A stretch of DNA of 64,000 nt from Byssothecium circinans (lineage: Eukaryota > Ascomycota > Dothideomycetes > Pleosporales > Massarinaceae), in contig ML977012.1 in assembly GCA_010015675.1 (NCBI GenBank), positions 129,042 to 193,041 of the forward strand, written 5' to 3'. This document shows positions 53,838 through 64,000 of this stretch, piece by piece; position 1 is the stretch's first letter; every line of letters begins with the position of its first letter. The translations under genes and the position numbers were made by a program. The notes under the pieces were generated by a model. The model had not been told where the DNA came from and did not search any database. It worked only from the letters and a program-made list of their open reading frames with translations.

Positions 53838-54801
53838 ATCACGTAGACGCAAAGGCAAAAACGTTTAGGGAAAAGCTGGTGTTTCTTGAGTGTACGCATT
53901 TTTGTCTGTCTTTACAAAAGCTTTTGAATTACGGGTTGTATTTTTACAAAAAAGTCGAGCGGAGAAACAAAGAAAGAAAGCCGTAGACGGTGTATATATG
54001 TGCACAGGAGAGAAAACGGTGTACCATAGACTCTCGATGATGGTCGGCTGGCTAGGTGGAATAGAATCCTCGTTTGAGCCATTACTTTTATCAATACGAA
54101 CGACAACAACAATGAAGTTCAACAAACATAAGTTCTGACAGATCACTAGCGACTCCCGTTGGGAGGAAACTGCAAGCCACACCCGTGATATGCATAACCC
54201 CGAGGCCAGCCTCGCGGCTGCCGCCCAATCACATCCCAGCCAAAGCGCTTACACCCGCAATCTAATCGAAATCCCAAGACATTGGTGACATTCATCCAGC
54301 GGAGCTTAGCGGGGCCGCGGACCGTTTACTCCCTGCAATCGTCAGGTGAGAAAAGCCACCATGTTCTCTCAGAACTACACACTATAAATCAAACGAGCCG
54401 GAAGTGTTTCGGCGCGTCAATTCGGAAAGACTGCGGTAGAGTAAGAAAGACATGGGCAATTCGCATTTGGACAACGAACCAACGGCTAACTCGCAAAAAC
54501 TCCAGAATCCAATCCCTCTCCGCTACGTCAGCGAGATATCCGCGAGAGTGTTAAGAAGTACCACGCCTTTCTCTCGAGGGGCAGCAACAAGACTTTTGTA
54601 CACTGGTGCAGAACCCAGACGAGCACTACCACACTACATTACTACACTTCACAAACATCTACACCATACGACCCACACGACCCCGAGCGTCGCACAACCC
54701 CCCCGAACAACACGCCGTCCCACCACACCTCATCACACCACCCACGCCCTTCCATCCCTACGCATCCGAGAAACCTCCCTCCACCCCCTTCCACCACCGC
54801 A
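53838..54801. other. Intergenic region
   Basis: The first part is the GTR2 3' region. The frames at 54282-54985 run through the leader of the next gene in a different frame and are not called. Confidence 0.4.
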
Positions 54802-55777
54802 ATGGCATCCGCAGCGCGCTACCGCCGTCCCGCAGGCACGTCCGCGTCTCCCGAATCCAAGCCCGAGCCCGCGCAACCCATCAAGGAAGTCGCAGATGGC
54901 AGTCCTACAAGTAGAGAGAGGAGCAGTGGTTCGGGTGTTTCAGTGTTGGATGTACTGCGAGTACTCGGTGGAATACTGTTGCTGAGCGGCGGGTTGAGCT
55001 ATCTGAGTACGAGCGGGGAGAGCATGACATGGGGGTATAACGCGTGGTGGACGCGAGCTAGAGAGTGGAAGGGAGTTTTTGTAAGTTTCTTCTCATCCCA
55101 TCCCATCCCCATTCCCTCCCTTCGAACTCCCCCTTCCCCCCTTCCCCCCTTCCCCCAAATCCAGTCTACCCCGGCACTCTAACCCACCCACCCTCTACCC
55201 ACAGAACCGTCCCGTCACCCTAACCGACGCCCAACTCCTCGCCTACGACGGCACCGACCCCAACAAGCCAATCTACCTCGCCCTAAACGGCACAATCTAC
55301 GACGTCTCCGCCAACCGCGACACCTACGGCCCCGGCGGCTCGTACCACTTCTTCGCGGGCCGCGACGCCGCGCGCGCCTTCCTGACCGGCTGTTTCAAGG
55401 ACGACCAGACCCCCGACCTGCGCGGCGTCACGCGCATGTTCCTCCCCATCGAGCCGTGGGAGCGCGACATCCCCGCCGACGTGTCGGCCGAGGAGCGCGC
55501 GAGGATGGAGAAGGAGGCGGAGCGCGCGAGGAGGAAGGTGGCGGGGATGAGTAGGGCGGAGTTGAAGATGAGGGGGGAGAGGGAGTTGAGGAGCGCGAGG
55601 GAGAAGGTTAGGGAGGGCTTGGAGCATTGGCATGTGCTTTTTCGCGGGGATAAGGGGAAGCCGTATCGGAAGGTGGGGACGGTGAGGAGGGAGGAGGGCT
55701 GGTTGGAGGGGTTGGAGAAGAGGGCGTTGTGTGAGCAGGCGGAGAAGTCGAGGCCGGTTAGGAAGTATGATGATTAG
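54802..55777 (+). CDS. Membrane-anchored cytochrome b5-like heme/steroid-binding protein (MAPR family)
   Basis: Exons 54802-55080 and 55205-55777, joined in phase 0 across a 124-base, pyrimidine-rich intron (GTAAGT...CCACAG), give 283 aa. One membrane helix lies near residues 46-65 (SVLDVLRVLGGILLLSGG). The cytochrome-b5-like domain starts in exon 2 (VTLTDAQLLAYDG, PIYLALNGTIYDVS, YGPGGSYHFFAGRDAARAF), as in Dap1/PGRMC1 proteins. The pattern has Tyr rather than His ligands. After it comes a long charged coiled-coil-like stretch (RARMEKEAERARRK). MAPR proteins bind heme and support cytochrome P450s in sterol synthesis at the ER. Codon use in exon 2 is very GC-rich and its end is AG-rich. Confidence 0.85.
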
Positions 55778-56400
55778 AGGTGGAGCGTGGGTGTTGTGCT
55801 TTTTGTTTTGTATGTATGTTCAGTTGGAAGAGGTCATGGCATTGTCTCTCTAGAGCACTACCTTAGGACACTGATTACAAGCCAGGGCTTTGTCTAGCGC
55901 TGTCAATCAAGTGACCTTTTACTTGTCAATGTTAAAGCAATCTCGAAAGCGATAAGACGCATACGACCAAATAAGTGGTAGGTCTACAGCTAAACATTGA
56001 GATGTCATCACAAAGCAGCTGGTCCATCTGCGTTCATCTAGTATATCCGTAGTCACATCTCTCCCCTAACAGCCAGCATCACAATCATCTCGTCCACACA
56101 AAACAATGCAATTCCGGATGTCTTTCATTCAGTTATATAACCGACACATCAGACCATGAGGGTAGAGCCCATCGCAGCCGAGCACTCGGCCTCTCAAATC
56201 GTATCCGCCATGAGCATGCCCAATGTATAAACCCTTTCCCATCATATGAAAGAATTTAGCTACGCCGACCCATAATGGCAGAAGAGGAATGTTCGAAAAG
56301 AGCTGCCCCGAGAATCTTGCATGCCGTCCACTCGCTTTTTATTGCTTGTCTGTGGGGCGAGTCGCTTAGTCGCCACCGACGGCTCGTGCTGTCATGGATG
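55778..56400. other. Convergent intergenic region
   Basis: 3' ends of the MAPR-like gene and of eS25. No coding frame is supported. Confidence 0.4.
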
Positions 56401-56974
56401 TCAGTCATTTGCTCCTGAACAAAACGCCTATCCGTCTAAAGATTATGGCGGCTTTGGAGGTGATACAGGGTCGCGGTCACGTACTGTAGATGCTCAACTT
56501 CGAGTGTCCGACAACCTTCTTGATCACACCCCTGTCCTCGAGGTCGGCCAGCGCTTCCCGGGCGAGCGATCCGTTGATTTTGAGGCGATCGACGAGGGTG
56601 GCGACGGTGATGAGGCGGTACGATTGTACGTCCTTGTTGAGCTTGTCCGCGGTCTGCTTGTCGAGGACGACGGCGTGGTTGGCCTTGTCCTTAACTGTTC
56701 ATGCTGTCAGTGGCGTGTCCGATGTGCATGTCGTGCGGGAGCCTGCGGAGAGGGCAGAAAGCGCGGAATCGGCGCATGAGCGCTGGCGAGTTCGCGGGAA
56801 GTTGTTGCGATGTGCTGGCGATGGACGCCGGAGAGTTGCTACGAGTGGAACGTACCCTTTCCCTTGGACCACTTCTTCTTCTGCTTCTTTCCGCCGGTTG
56901 GTGCGGGTGCCTATCGTGATAAAGTCAGACATTCGTCTTTAATTTCTGTCCATAGAGGTGAATTAACGTACCAT
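56401..56974 (-). CDS. RPS25: 40S ribosomal protein eS25
   Basis: Four exons: 56974-56972 (ATG only), 56910-56856, 56694-56485 and 56414-56401. The introns are 61, 161 and 70 bases, with donors GTACGT, GTACGT and GTACGT and acceptors GATAG, AACAG and TTCAG. The product is about 93 aa. It begins MAPAPTGGKKQKKKWSKGK-V and continues through DKANHAVVLDKQTADKLNKD, YRLITVATLVDRLKINGSLA and VGHSKLSIY, unmistakably eS25. The last exon is the least certain: it gives RAND, while retention of the last intron would end the protein at SIYST. eS25 lies at the ribosome head near the exit site. Ribosomal-protein genes commonly place an intron right after the ATG. Confidence 0.9.
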
Positions 56975-59000
56975 GTTGTCTGTTGTGGTGGGTATGATAA
57001 AGGTATCTCCTGCTCTCGCCGGGAATTTCAAAAGTCGAAGTGCGGAGTAGGGTTCAAGCGAGTGCTTGGCGGCGGGCTAGATTAGATAAGCCAGCACGTG
57101 GTTTGGCGTTCATCTCGTAACACATCATCTCCATGTCGTGAGGGACACTCTAAAAAGCATTGTGATTGATTTAAATAGTCAGCAATAGTAAGGGAAACAT
57201 GCTGGCATCTTGAACTTCCTTTGAATATAGTACAGAAGTGCACCACCCTATCCATAAAATCATGAATATGCACCGATAGTATCATTGCATACAAGGCTAC
57301 CCACTCACTACTAATTTTTTCAACTTCTCAAACTCTATCAAACTCAAGCTTTATAAAAAATAGAAAATAGGTAACAAGACCACGTGGACCGCCATTCACC
57401 CCACCTGGGCAACTCGCAAAACTCTCCGCCTCCCACTCATGCCCCACCTGCAGCCTCAAAAGACCCCTCTCGGCACTACCGGTATCCCAAGACCCTCTTC
57501 CACCCTCCAATACCAGTCAGAAGATCAAAGATCCCACCACTCCCCCCATGAAAACCAATATATCGACCGTACCTTAGCGCGCCGATTGCCCGGCACTCGC
57601 TCGCTTACCAACCTGCCCTCTCCACCGAGCCCTAACACTAAGCTAAGGCTCTATATTCCAAAAAAGGAAGGCGCGGAGGAAATGGAAAAGTTTGACAACG
57701 GTGTGAACGGCATGTGTTACAGATATCGACAATAATTATTGCGTTTGAGGCGGCCTTGCGTAACGAGTTATAGACTTATAGTCAGGGGCCTTGGTCGGTT
57801 CAAGGTTGCCAACTTGTAAGACGGAGCAGAAAGGGCGATTGAGCGAATGAGAGATGGTTAAGGGTTGGTTAGAAGGGGTGAGGGGCACATGGGACGCCTG
57901 CCTGCACGTCATGGGCAAAACCAGCTGTCGTATACGTCAAAGTCTGATGCGAGTACGATAGTACGATAGCCGCGCGTAATATAGCAGGCTCAAGACGCTA
58001 GACCGTTAAGCTATCGGTCCACATTACATCCAGAGCCTAGGAAAGACGCATGCGGACTCTGATCCCCCGATTCACCAATGGCTCACCACCACCACCCTCC
58101 ACGAAGATATCACCGCATCCTCGAACCAATCGGCCCTTTTCCAGCCTCGCTGGTCGATCAAGTGTGCTTTGATAGAAGGTTTGTGCATGTTCAAGTGCGT
58201 TCATCGAAACCCGCACACACACGAACAACCCGCACGAAATGAGGAGCAGATAGGACGAAGAGCAGTTTCAGTTTTCCCTCGAACATTGTTTCAACTCAAT
58301 CAATCAAAGACCATCAAGTGAACATGTAAAGCATATTGTCCCATATCAAAACACACTCCACATACTCAATTCGGACTTCACGATTCCATGAGACTCCAAA
58401 ATGCCCAACGCTTGCTGGCTTGCTTGCTGACTTCGCTGTCTTCATCCATTCCATCGATCCACAAACTATCGATAGCAGTATAAAGAAAATATAACAGAAA
58501 AGAGAAACAGAGAAGGAGAAGGACAAAGAAAAAGAAAAAGGAGAAGCTGAGTGAGACAAAAAAAGACAAGAAAATTTCTCCCACACGCCCGACCTAGACT
58601 CCCAAGTAATGGAACAGATGAACTGTTGAGACAGGGAGATAGCAGCAACATAGACAAAGGAAAGAGAGAGACGATGGTCAGGCAAGGAAAAGGTAATCTT
58701 CAGCTAGAAAAAAGAAGCCTACTCCTCCTTGTTGTTACTTTTCAGATGTGTTCCTTGTCAACAACCGAAAATCTGATACACTTGCACTTCCCACCTTTTG
58801 TGCAAGGTATAGACCCTCCCTCATTTCTATATCTGAGTGCAGATGCTCGCTAAGACAGAAGAGAGACAAGTCCGTCGTAACCAGAAAATGGAACTGGAGC
58901 TAATGACCAACTCATGAATGCTGTATTACTTCCAACCCGCCAATCGCTAAGCTGGAAATGGTTCGCCAAGACGCCATATCAGATGATGGATGCAAATTCG
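56975..59000. other. Intergenic region
   Basis: Two kb without a supported gene. A purine-rich tract spans about 58480-58575 on the plus strand. A segment near 57975-58022 resembles half a tRNA on the minus strand but lacks a T-loop. A frame at 57439-57735 has no features. Confidence 0.4.
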
Positions 59001-61367
59001 TCAGAAGAAGTGAGTGTGGGGCTTGGACATTTCGTGGACTTCCATTTCCTGTGATTTATTAGTACAAGTTCGCAATAGAATGTAACAATGACATACCATT
59101 TTGAACGAATTCAGTTCCTCCTTGATCTGCTGCGCGAGCATTGGGGTCAGCCTGTTGCAAGTGGCTATCTCTCCGCGGCGATCGTAGTCAGAGGCAGACC
59201 AGGCATCGTGAAATTGGATGCGAGGGCTGAAACTGATGTTCCTGAGCGACCCTTGAGGTGTGTTGGGCAAACTCCGTGTGCTTGGGTTTGCCAAACGGGG
59301 AGGCTTCGTGAAATAGTCGGAGGTGTGTTCTTGAACGGGCGTGTTGGGGGCGCTGATTTTAGGGTTCTCGTTCGTCTGCGGACCTTCTATGGGACGGACC
59401 ACAGGTGAAGAGGTATCAGATCCGGTTCCGTTGTCTGAATCTTAGTTAGATTGAGCTGTCAATTCAGTCAAGGGGGCTTACGTTTAAGAATGCCTTTCTT
59501 CATGGAAGACAATACCTCAGCACGCTCCCGTTCGCCACCCAGAATGCTCTTCCTAGACGACTCAGTGACAAGACTCCCGCTGCCATTGACATCTGTACTC
59601 CGACCAGCATCGATTGAATTGCGCTCGAGTCGAGGATAACCAGTGCCGCCACCGACCTGGTCATGAGGATCCGCATTTACGTTGACCTTTTGTCTCTCAG
59701 CTTCCACCGTAACCATTGAGACCTGACCAACCGAAGGCTTCAAGACGGGCCCATCTGCAGCAGGCACTCCAATAACCGACTTGGGTCGGAAAAGACCCTT
59801 GATCGAACGCGTGCTCTTCTTCATACCGCTGCCCATCTTCCTCAACATTATTGAGGCAGAAGACGCGGTAGAAGATATCGACAGGTTGTCGGTGGATCCA
59901 GAGAAGCCACCCTGTCCATTGTAAATACCTGCACCAATGCCAGCGGCTTCTTGTTTTGCAACAATTGCCGCCTGTTCTGCGTCCTCCTCATTCTGATATC
60001 GGTCCTTTCTAAGCTTCGCCCTCTCAGCGGAAAGGTTATTTTCCGCAGAAGCACGGCGTAGCTCAGCAGCACTGCCAAAGGAGAAAGCTCGTCGGAGTCG
60101 AGATTTCATACCCTTTCCTCCGTCCTTGTCATTCAGAGCAGTGAGCTGCTTCATAGCTGGACTGGCGGTGCTGGGCCCTTCCATCTTCTTTGCAGGGCTC
60201 GAAGGCTCCGAAGGCGACATGGGCTGCGAAAGGGGAGAGGGAGCAATGCGGCGGGTGGGTTCGGGTGCTTTTGATACACTCGTGGGGGTTGCGGGGTTAC
60301 GAACAGGTGTAGAATCATGTCGCGACTTGCTCAAGGTAAGCGAAATTCTGTTAAATTCACGTGGATAGACTTACAGAAGGCCTGTTGGATGCATTGGACG
60401 AGACACTACCAGCGCTCCCTTGTCTTTCATGGCTCTGGCTGGAAGCCGGTCTGCTTCCCTGGCGACTTGAGCTAGAGGTCGGTCGCAGCTCTTGCGTTGG
60501 CCGCTTTGGAGCGATGACGGGAGAAGTAGAGACAGGACCAATAGGTGCTGTGCTGGCAGCCACTGCGTTGGCGTCCAAACCGCTCAGGCTACGTCTCCTA
60601 TAACGCTTTGCCTGGTCGAAAGAGCCGGCTTTTGGTAGTTGCATATCATCCACACTGCTCGCCCGATTGTGACCCGGCCTCGCTGGAGGTGGTATATCTG
60701 ACACGCTCAGCGGTGGGAGGTTCATAGGTCGCGACGCGGCCGACGTGGCGGATGCACCGATTGCAGGCGATTGCTGGGTGGGGGTCGGCGTAGACGATGA
60801 CGCGGTACCACTGTTGGAAGAATCGCTTCTGCCAGCGCCCCGACGGTATCGGCCAGGTGAGGGCTTGACAGGATATTCCGAGATGGAGAAAGAAAGGTCA
60901 GGCACCGAGGTGGACAGGCCTATCATCGGTGGTTGGTCGTCCACGATGGACTTGCGCGCCGCAGTGTCATCTCTAGCGCCATGGGACGGGTCAGGCACCG
61001 AGCGGTTCGAGGAGCCTGAAGTTGACACGGTCGAGTCGGACGAAGAAGATGGGTGCGACGGGTGTCCCAATTTGGGCGGCTGGGGGAGCTGCTGCAGCGT
61101 CTGCTGGTTCTGGGCCGACGACGACCTGTTCTCCTGACGCAGCTGGGGTGTGCTGGAGAAGGCATAAGGTGCTATCGGGGCCGATGTCCCTCTGTAACCT
61201 GTCCCCGACGAAGGGGCATTGTTGTATGTCTGACCGCGTGGCATCTGCGACGATCGTTGTTGTTGGTGATGTGGCTGTGTAGAGTTGTTCTGGAAGGCAT
61301 CGGAGGAAGAATGTAGCATCGTAATGGTGCTGGTAGTCTGGACAATAGGCGCGAGTACCTGAGCCAT
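59001..61367 (-). CDS. Conserved Pezizomycotina Ser-rich protein of unknown function
   Basis: Proposed exons: 61367-60375, about 60223-59482, 59434-59097 and 59048-59001, about 706 aa. The last two introns are firm: GTAAGC...TTCAG joins ILK to HNGTGSD, and GTATGT...CACAG joins SFKM to EMEVHE. The first is less so. Its GTAAGT donor at 60374 is clear, but the nearest acceptors break the frame, so the phase-compatible CGCAG at 60224 is my choice. The N-terminus MAQVLAPIVQTTSTITMLHS and the segments SRLRRAFSFGSAAELRRAS, STDNLSISSTASSASIMLRK and IKGLFRPKSV occur in a conserved fungal family. The C-terminal EMEVHEMSKPHTHFF is also conserved. It is mostly disordered, with Ser/Pro-rich regulatory-looking stretches. 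Function unknown. Confidence 0.78.
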
Positions 61368-64000
61368 CGGGGTTCGTGGCGACTGGCAGGTGGGTGCTGC
61401 GTGAACCGACGGGCAATCGTGGGGGCGTGAGCACCGGGCTGCTGAGAGGGGGCGGTCTGCAGAACAACACGGGTTAGTGGGCTGGCAATGCACACTCGCT
61501 CGTGGTGAATGGAAATTTGGGGATGCGGTTGATGGGGGCGGCGGTGCTCGGTGAGGCGATTGGGGTGCGGGATGGAGGGAGAGGGAGGTCCGAGGGTGTT
61601 GTTGACGACGTACCCCTTTCGCAGTCGTGGCGTGTCCGCGCCGGGCTAATTACGAAGAAGACGACGGGCAAAGAAGCGAAATGGATTGAATATTAAAACA
61701 AGAGGTAAAGAAACAAAGTCGTCGGGCGGGCTGGAGAGGCTGTCGAATCGACGGAATGGCAGCGTGTACCAAGCCTCTCGAGCAGACACTCAAGCCTGCA
61801 TTGGAGGTGTCTAGGGCGTCAAAGGTCGACGGGAGAGAGCACTGGAGAAACAGCACAAGGGAAGAATATGGGAGGGATCGTGGGCGGCGTCGTGGCAGCG
61901 TGAGCTTCACTGAGGGCGGGAGGTTACGAACATGGAGGAGGAATAGGAGAGGGGCACGGGCCACGACGCTAACCACTGCAAATGCCGATTGAGAATTATG
62001 GCCGTCTGTCACGGTTTCGGCTGGCTGCGCGCCGGGTCCGACTTACGTCAATGCAGCTGGATGGGGAAGAGGATATAGTCCAGGAGGGTTATCGAGTATC
62101 CAGTACAGTATTTCACCATGTCCAGCGTGCTGTTGTATCTCTGCAAGGCAGAAAACGCGAGCCTCACGACCCCTGGCTTCCTTGCTCTAGTCTACGGCTA
62201 CCCAGGTACCAACACAGATAGTGCATCTATCAGCAATATCCATCTCCCCACCGCATCGCAATATCGCAATATCGCGACCTGCCAGCTTCGTATGCAATGT
62301 GCAGAGCAACGGCACACGGCAGCCGGTTCGCGCTCGTCGTCACCGCCTGGCATTCCGGTCGACGTCCGCTTCCGAGCAACGAGATTCCGACGCTGCAAAC
62401 GCACGTTGGCCGCATTCCAGGTGGGAATAAACAGACCCCTTGGAGATGGCCTGACCCAGCCTAACATGTCCTGATGTTCTGATGGCGGCTTAGTCCTGAC
62501 AGGCTGCGGAAGAGCGGTGGAGAGTGGGTACTAGGTACTAGGTCGTGCAGCGGAGGGCCGCCAGGATATCGCCGCTCTGGTGCATCGACGCTTTCATCTG
62601 AAAGACGAGGATGCCGTCACCGTCGCCGTCGCCACTGCAGGTCCAGGTTGAGTGCCGTCGCCAGCCTGTCCCGGCAAGCCGTGGAGAACGGTCCTCTGGC
62701 ACCAGAATGCAACAATGGGCCGGGGAAATGAGAGGGGTTTGAGATGGGCGGCCGGGCGAGATTACACCACCTACTAGATAGTTCATCGTGAACAAAGACG
62801 AGCAAGCCGACAAGCTGATATCGATAGTAGATAAATACCGCCGCCGTAGGATGAGGCATCGACATGTTTACCGCCAATGTTTGTCGCTCCTATTTTTGTC
62901 TGCCGCCCAATCAGATGCCGTCGACGTCCGCAGATCCCACCAGGATCGTGGGGCAATGGATGAATATCAAAAAGTTCTTCCGTCGTCTACGCTCCCGTTG
63001 TATTTACCAACAGTGCCTTTGAACGAACCTCTGCTCCACTGCAATCAAACTCTCGCCCGAATGCCCAGGCAGTCATCTCGTCCTCTGAGCTGGAGACTCA
63101 GTCTGCAAGCCGTGTCGCACCGAGCACGCCGCTCTGAATGAGCTTCCGCGCACCAAGGCCGTGGAACACCACCAAGAGTCAAGACTATTCAAGTGATTAC
63201 CAGGTGAGCCGCCAGTCTGGCTCCGCTGCTGATTCAAGGCCCGACTGCATCTCAGCCTCACCATTTACCTTCCGTACCCAACTCTATCACACCAGTCGGC
63301 GACTGCTCCGCTTGCAAGTCACGATATCTTCTTCGGCTTTCACCTGCGCTAACTCCTTCCTGGATGTTTGCGAAAAGGCTTCAATTGGTGTACAGCACGC
63401 CACAAGCCCCTCCTTTGCTGCGGCCAAGACGCGTTGAATGAGCAGTACATTGCAGTAAGGGTCTAACATCACCCGCGTCGGCCATCCACAACACCGCGGA
63501 GACTTCACATTGCCATCGTGACTTTCCTCATAAACGGAGTCTCAAGCGCACCACCGAGGTCGACGACTCACCGCCAACCGTTTTGTTCAAACTTCGCCCC
63601 TCTAAAGATACTCCCTCGTTGCCCTGCATTGCTCCAAAATGGGCTTAAGTGGCGAAACACGAGTTGTTTACCAAAGTGTTTTTTCAGCCGCGTCCACCAT
63701 CTCGATCTTTCCCAACACTTTTTTATTTCCGCGACCGCCGCTTCCAAACGGCTGTGGCCTTTCTTCGTGTCCAGGAACCACTGGTCCGCGTCCCAAGCCA
63801 CCTTTGAACATCTTCCTCCTCCATCCAATGAATGGAAGCAGCCATCACTGCATACGTTTCAAGAGTCCCTATGGCGCCCGTCTCGCGTCATACAGATCTC
63901 ACCAGCACCAGTCTTCATCCACTCTACTAAACATCCCCCGATCCACTCTCGGCCTGGCATGCGTTCCGATTGGTGGTCTGATTCATCTGTAGATGTGCCG
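61368..64000. other. Gene-poor right edge
   Basis: No gene assigned. A possible first exon on the plus strand begins at ATG 63138 (MSFRAPRPWNTTKSQDY) and ends at a strong CAG|GTGAGC donor at 63203/63204, but no following exon could be fixed. Frames at 63568-63992 on either strand show no family. Part of a gene may continue beyond the window. Confidence 0.3.

Noticed and set aside
57975..58022. tRNA-like segment on the minus strand (ggaccgatagcttaacgg and following)
   Set aside because: It resembles an acceptor and D-arm, but there is no T-loop (GGTTCGA-like) or matching 3' acceptor strand nearby; at most a tRNA fragment.
58378..58685. Minus-strand frames rich in Phe/Ser/Leu
   Set aside because: Produced by a purine-rich tract; low complexity rather than a membrane protein.
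1..64000. CRISPR arrays, bacterial operons or ribosome-binding sites
   Set aside because: No regularly spaced repeats of CRISPR type; spliceosomal introns and gene content show this is fungal nuclear DNA.

Overview
The window reads as nuclear DNA of a filamentous ascomycete (Pezizomycotina). The genes have short GT-AG introns of about 45-160 bases, often with CTAAC-like branch sites. Orthologues of fungal core genes are present: SWC5, the Rag GTPase GTR2, ribosomal eS25, mitochondrial proline dehydrogenase and a GT69 glycosyltransferase. Fungus-restricted families also occur: HET-NACHT-WD40 STAND proteins, DUF7136 and fucose-lectin-like secreted proteins. Repeat copies show the C-to-T/G-to-A, TAG/TAA-rich decay expected of RIP. 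A Dothideomycete is a reasonable guess, but it is inference only.

Layout. 0.4-4 kb holds an unknown protein with a Gly/Ala-rich hydrophobic tail, then a RING-finger gene with a closely coupled second reading frame. 5.1-12.5 kb is an accessory immunity-like locus. It contains a HET-NACHT-WD40-TPR STAND gene (two exons, 53-base intron, 1559 aa) flanked by two paralogous kinase-like genes, the second lacking its N-lobe. 13.07-16.12 kb is a complete but dead hAT transposon with an 8-bp target duplication, imperfect 21-bp inverted ends and one continuous transposase frame broken only by point stop codons. 16.5-18.1 kb is proline dehydrogenase, with a GC-AG intron. 19.1-23.3 kb holds two transporter pseudogenes: a monocarboxylate-type MFS with a single TAG, and a sugar transporter whose 5' half is RIP-ruined while its 3' half is nearly intact.

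23.5-30.5 kb has a 65-codon two-exon small gene, a short-chain dehydrogenase, a D-2-hydroxyacid dehydrogenase and a GABA/choline-type amino-acid permease, possibly metabolically linked. 30.7-37 kb is a degenerate zone. It has a chimeric MFS pseudogene, three copies of a dispersed sequence, a STAND N-terminal remnant, a 12-bp minisatellite, a DUF7136 secreted protein and a small protein resembling bacterial-type DUF7079. 38.3-42.3 kb has an FAD monooxygenase and a secreted lectin-like protein.

45-61.4 kb is a conserved housekeeping block: GT69 glycosyltransferase, SWC5, a divergent membrane protein with an AT-hook-like tail, GTR2, a cytochrome-b5/MAPR-like protein, eS25 with an ATG-only first exon, and a Ser-rich conserved Pezizomycotina protein. 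The last 2.6 kb has no gene that can be assigned with confidence.

Gene models were spliced by eye from reading-frame continuity and splice-site consensus. All family calls rest on recognised motifs, not on database searches.
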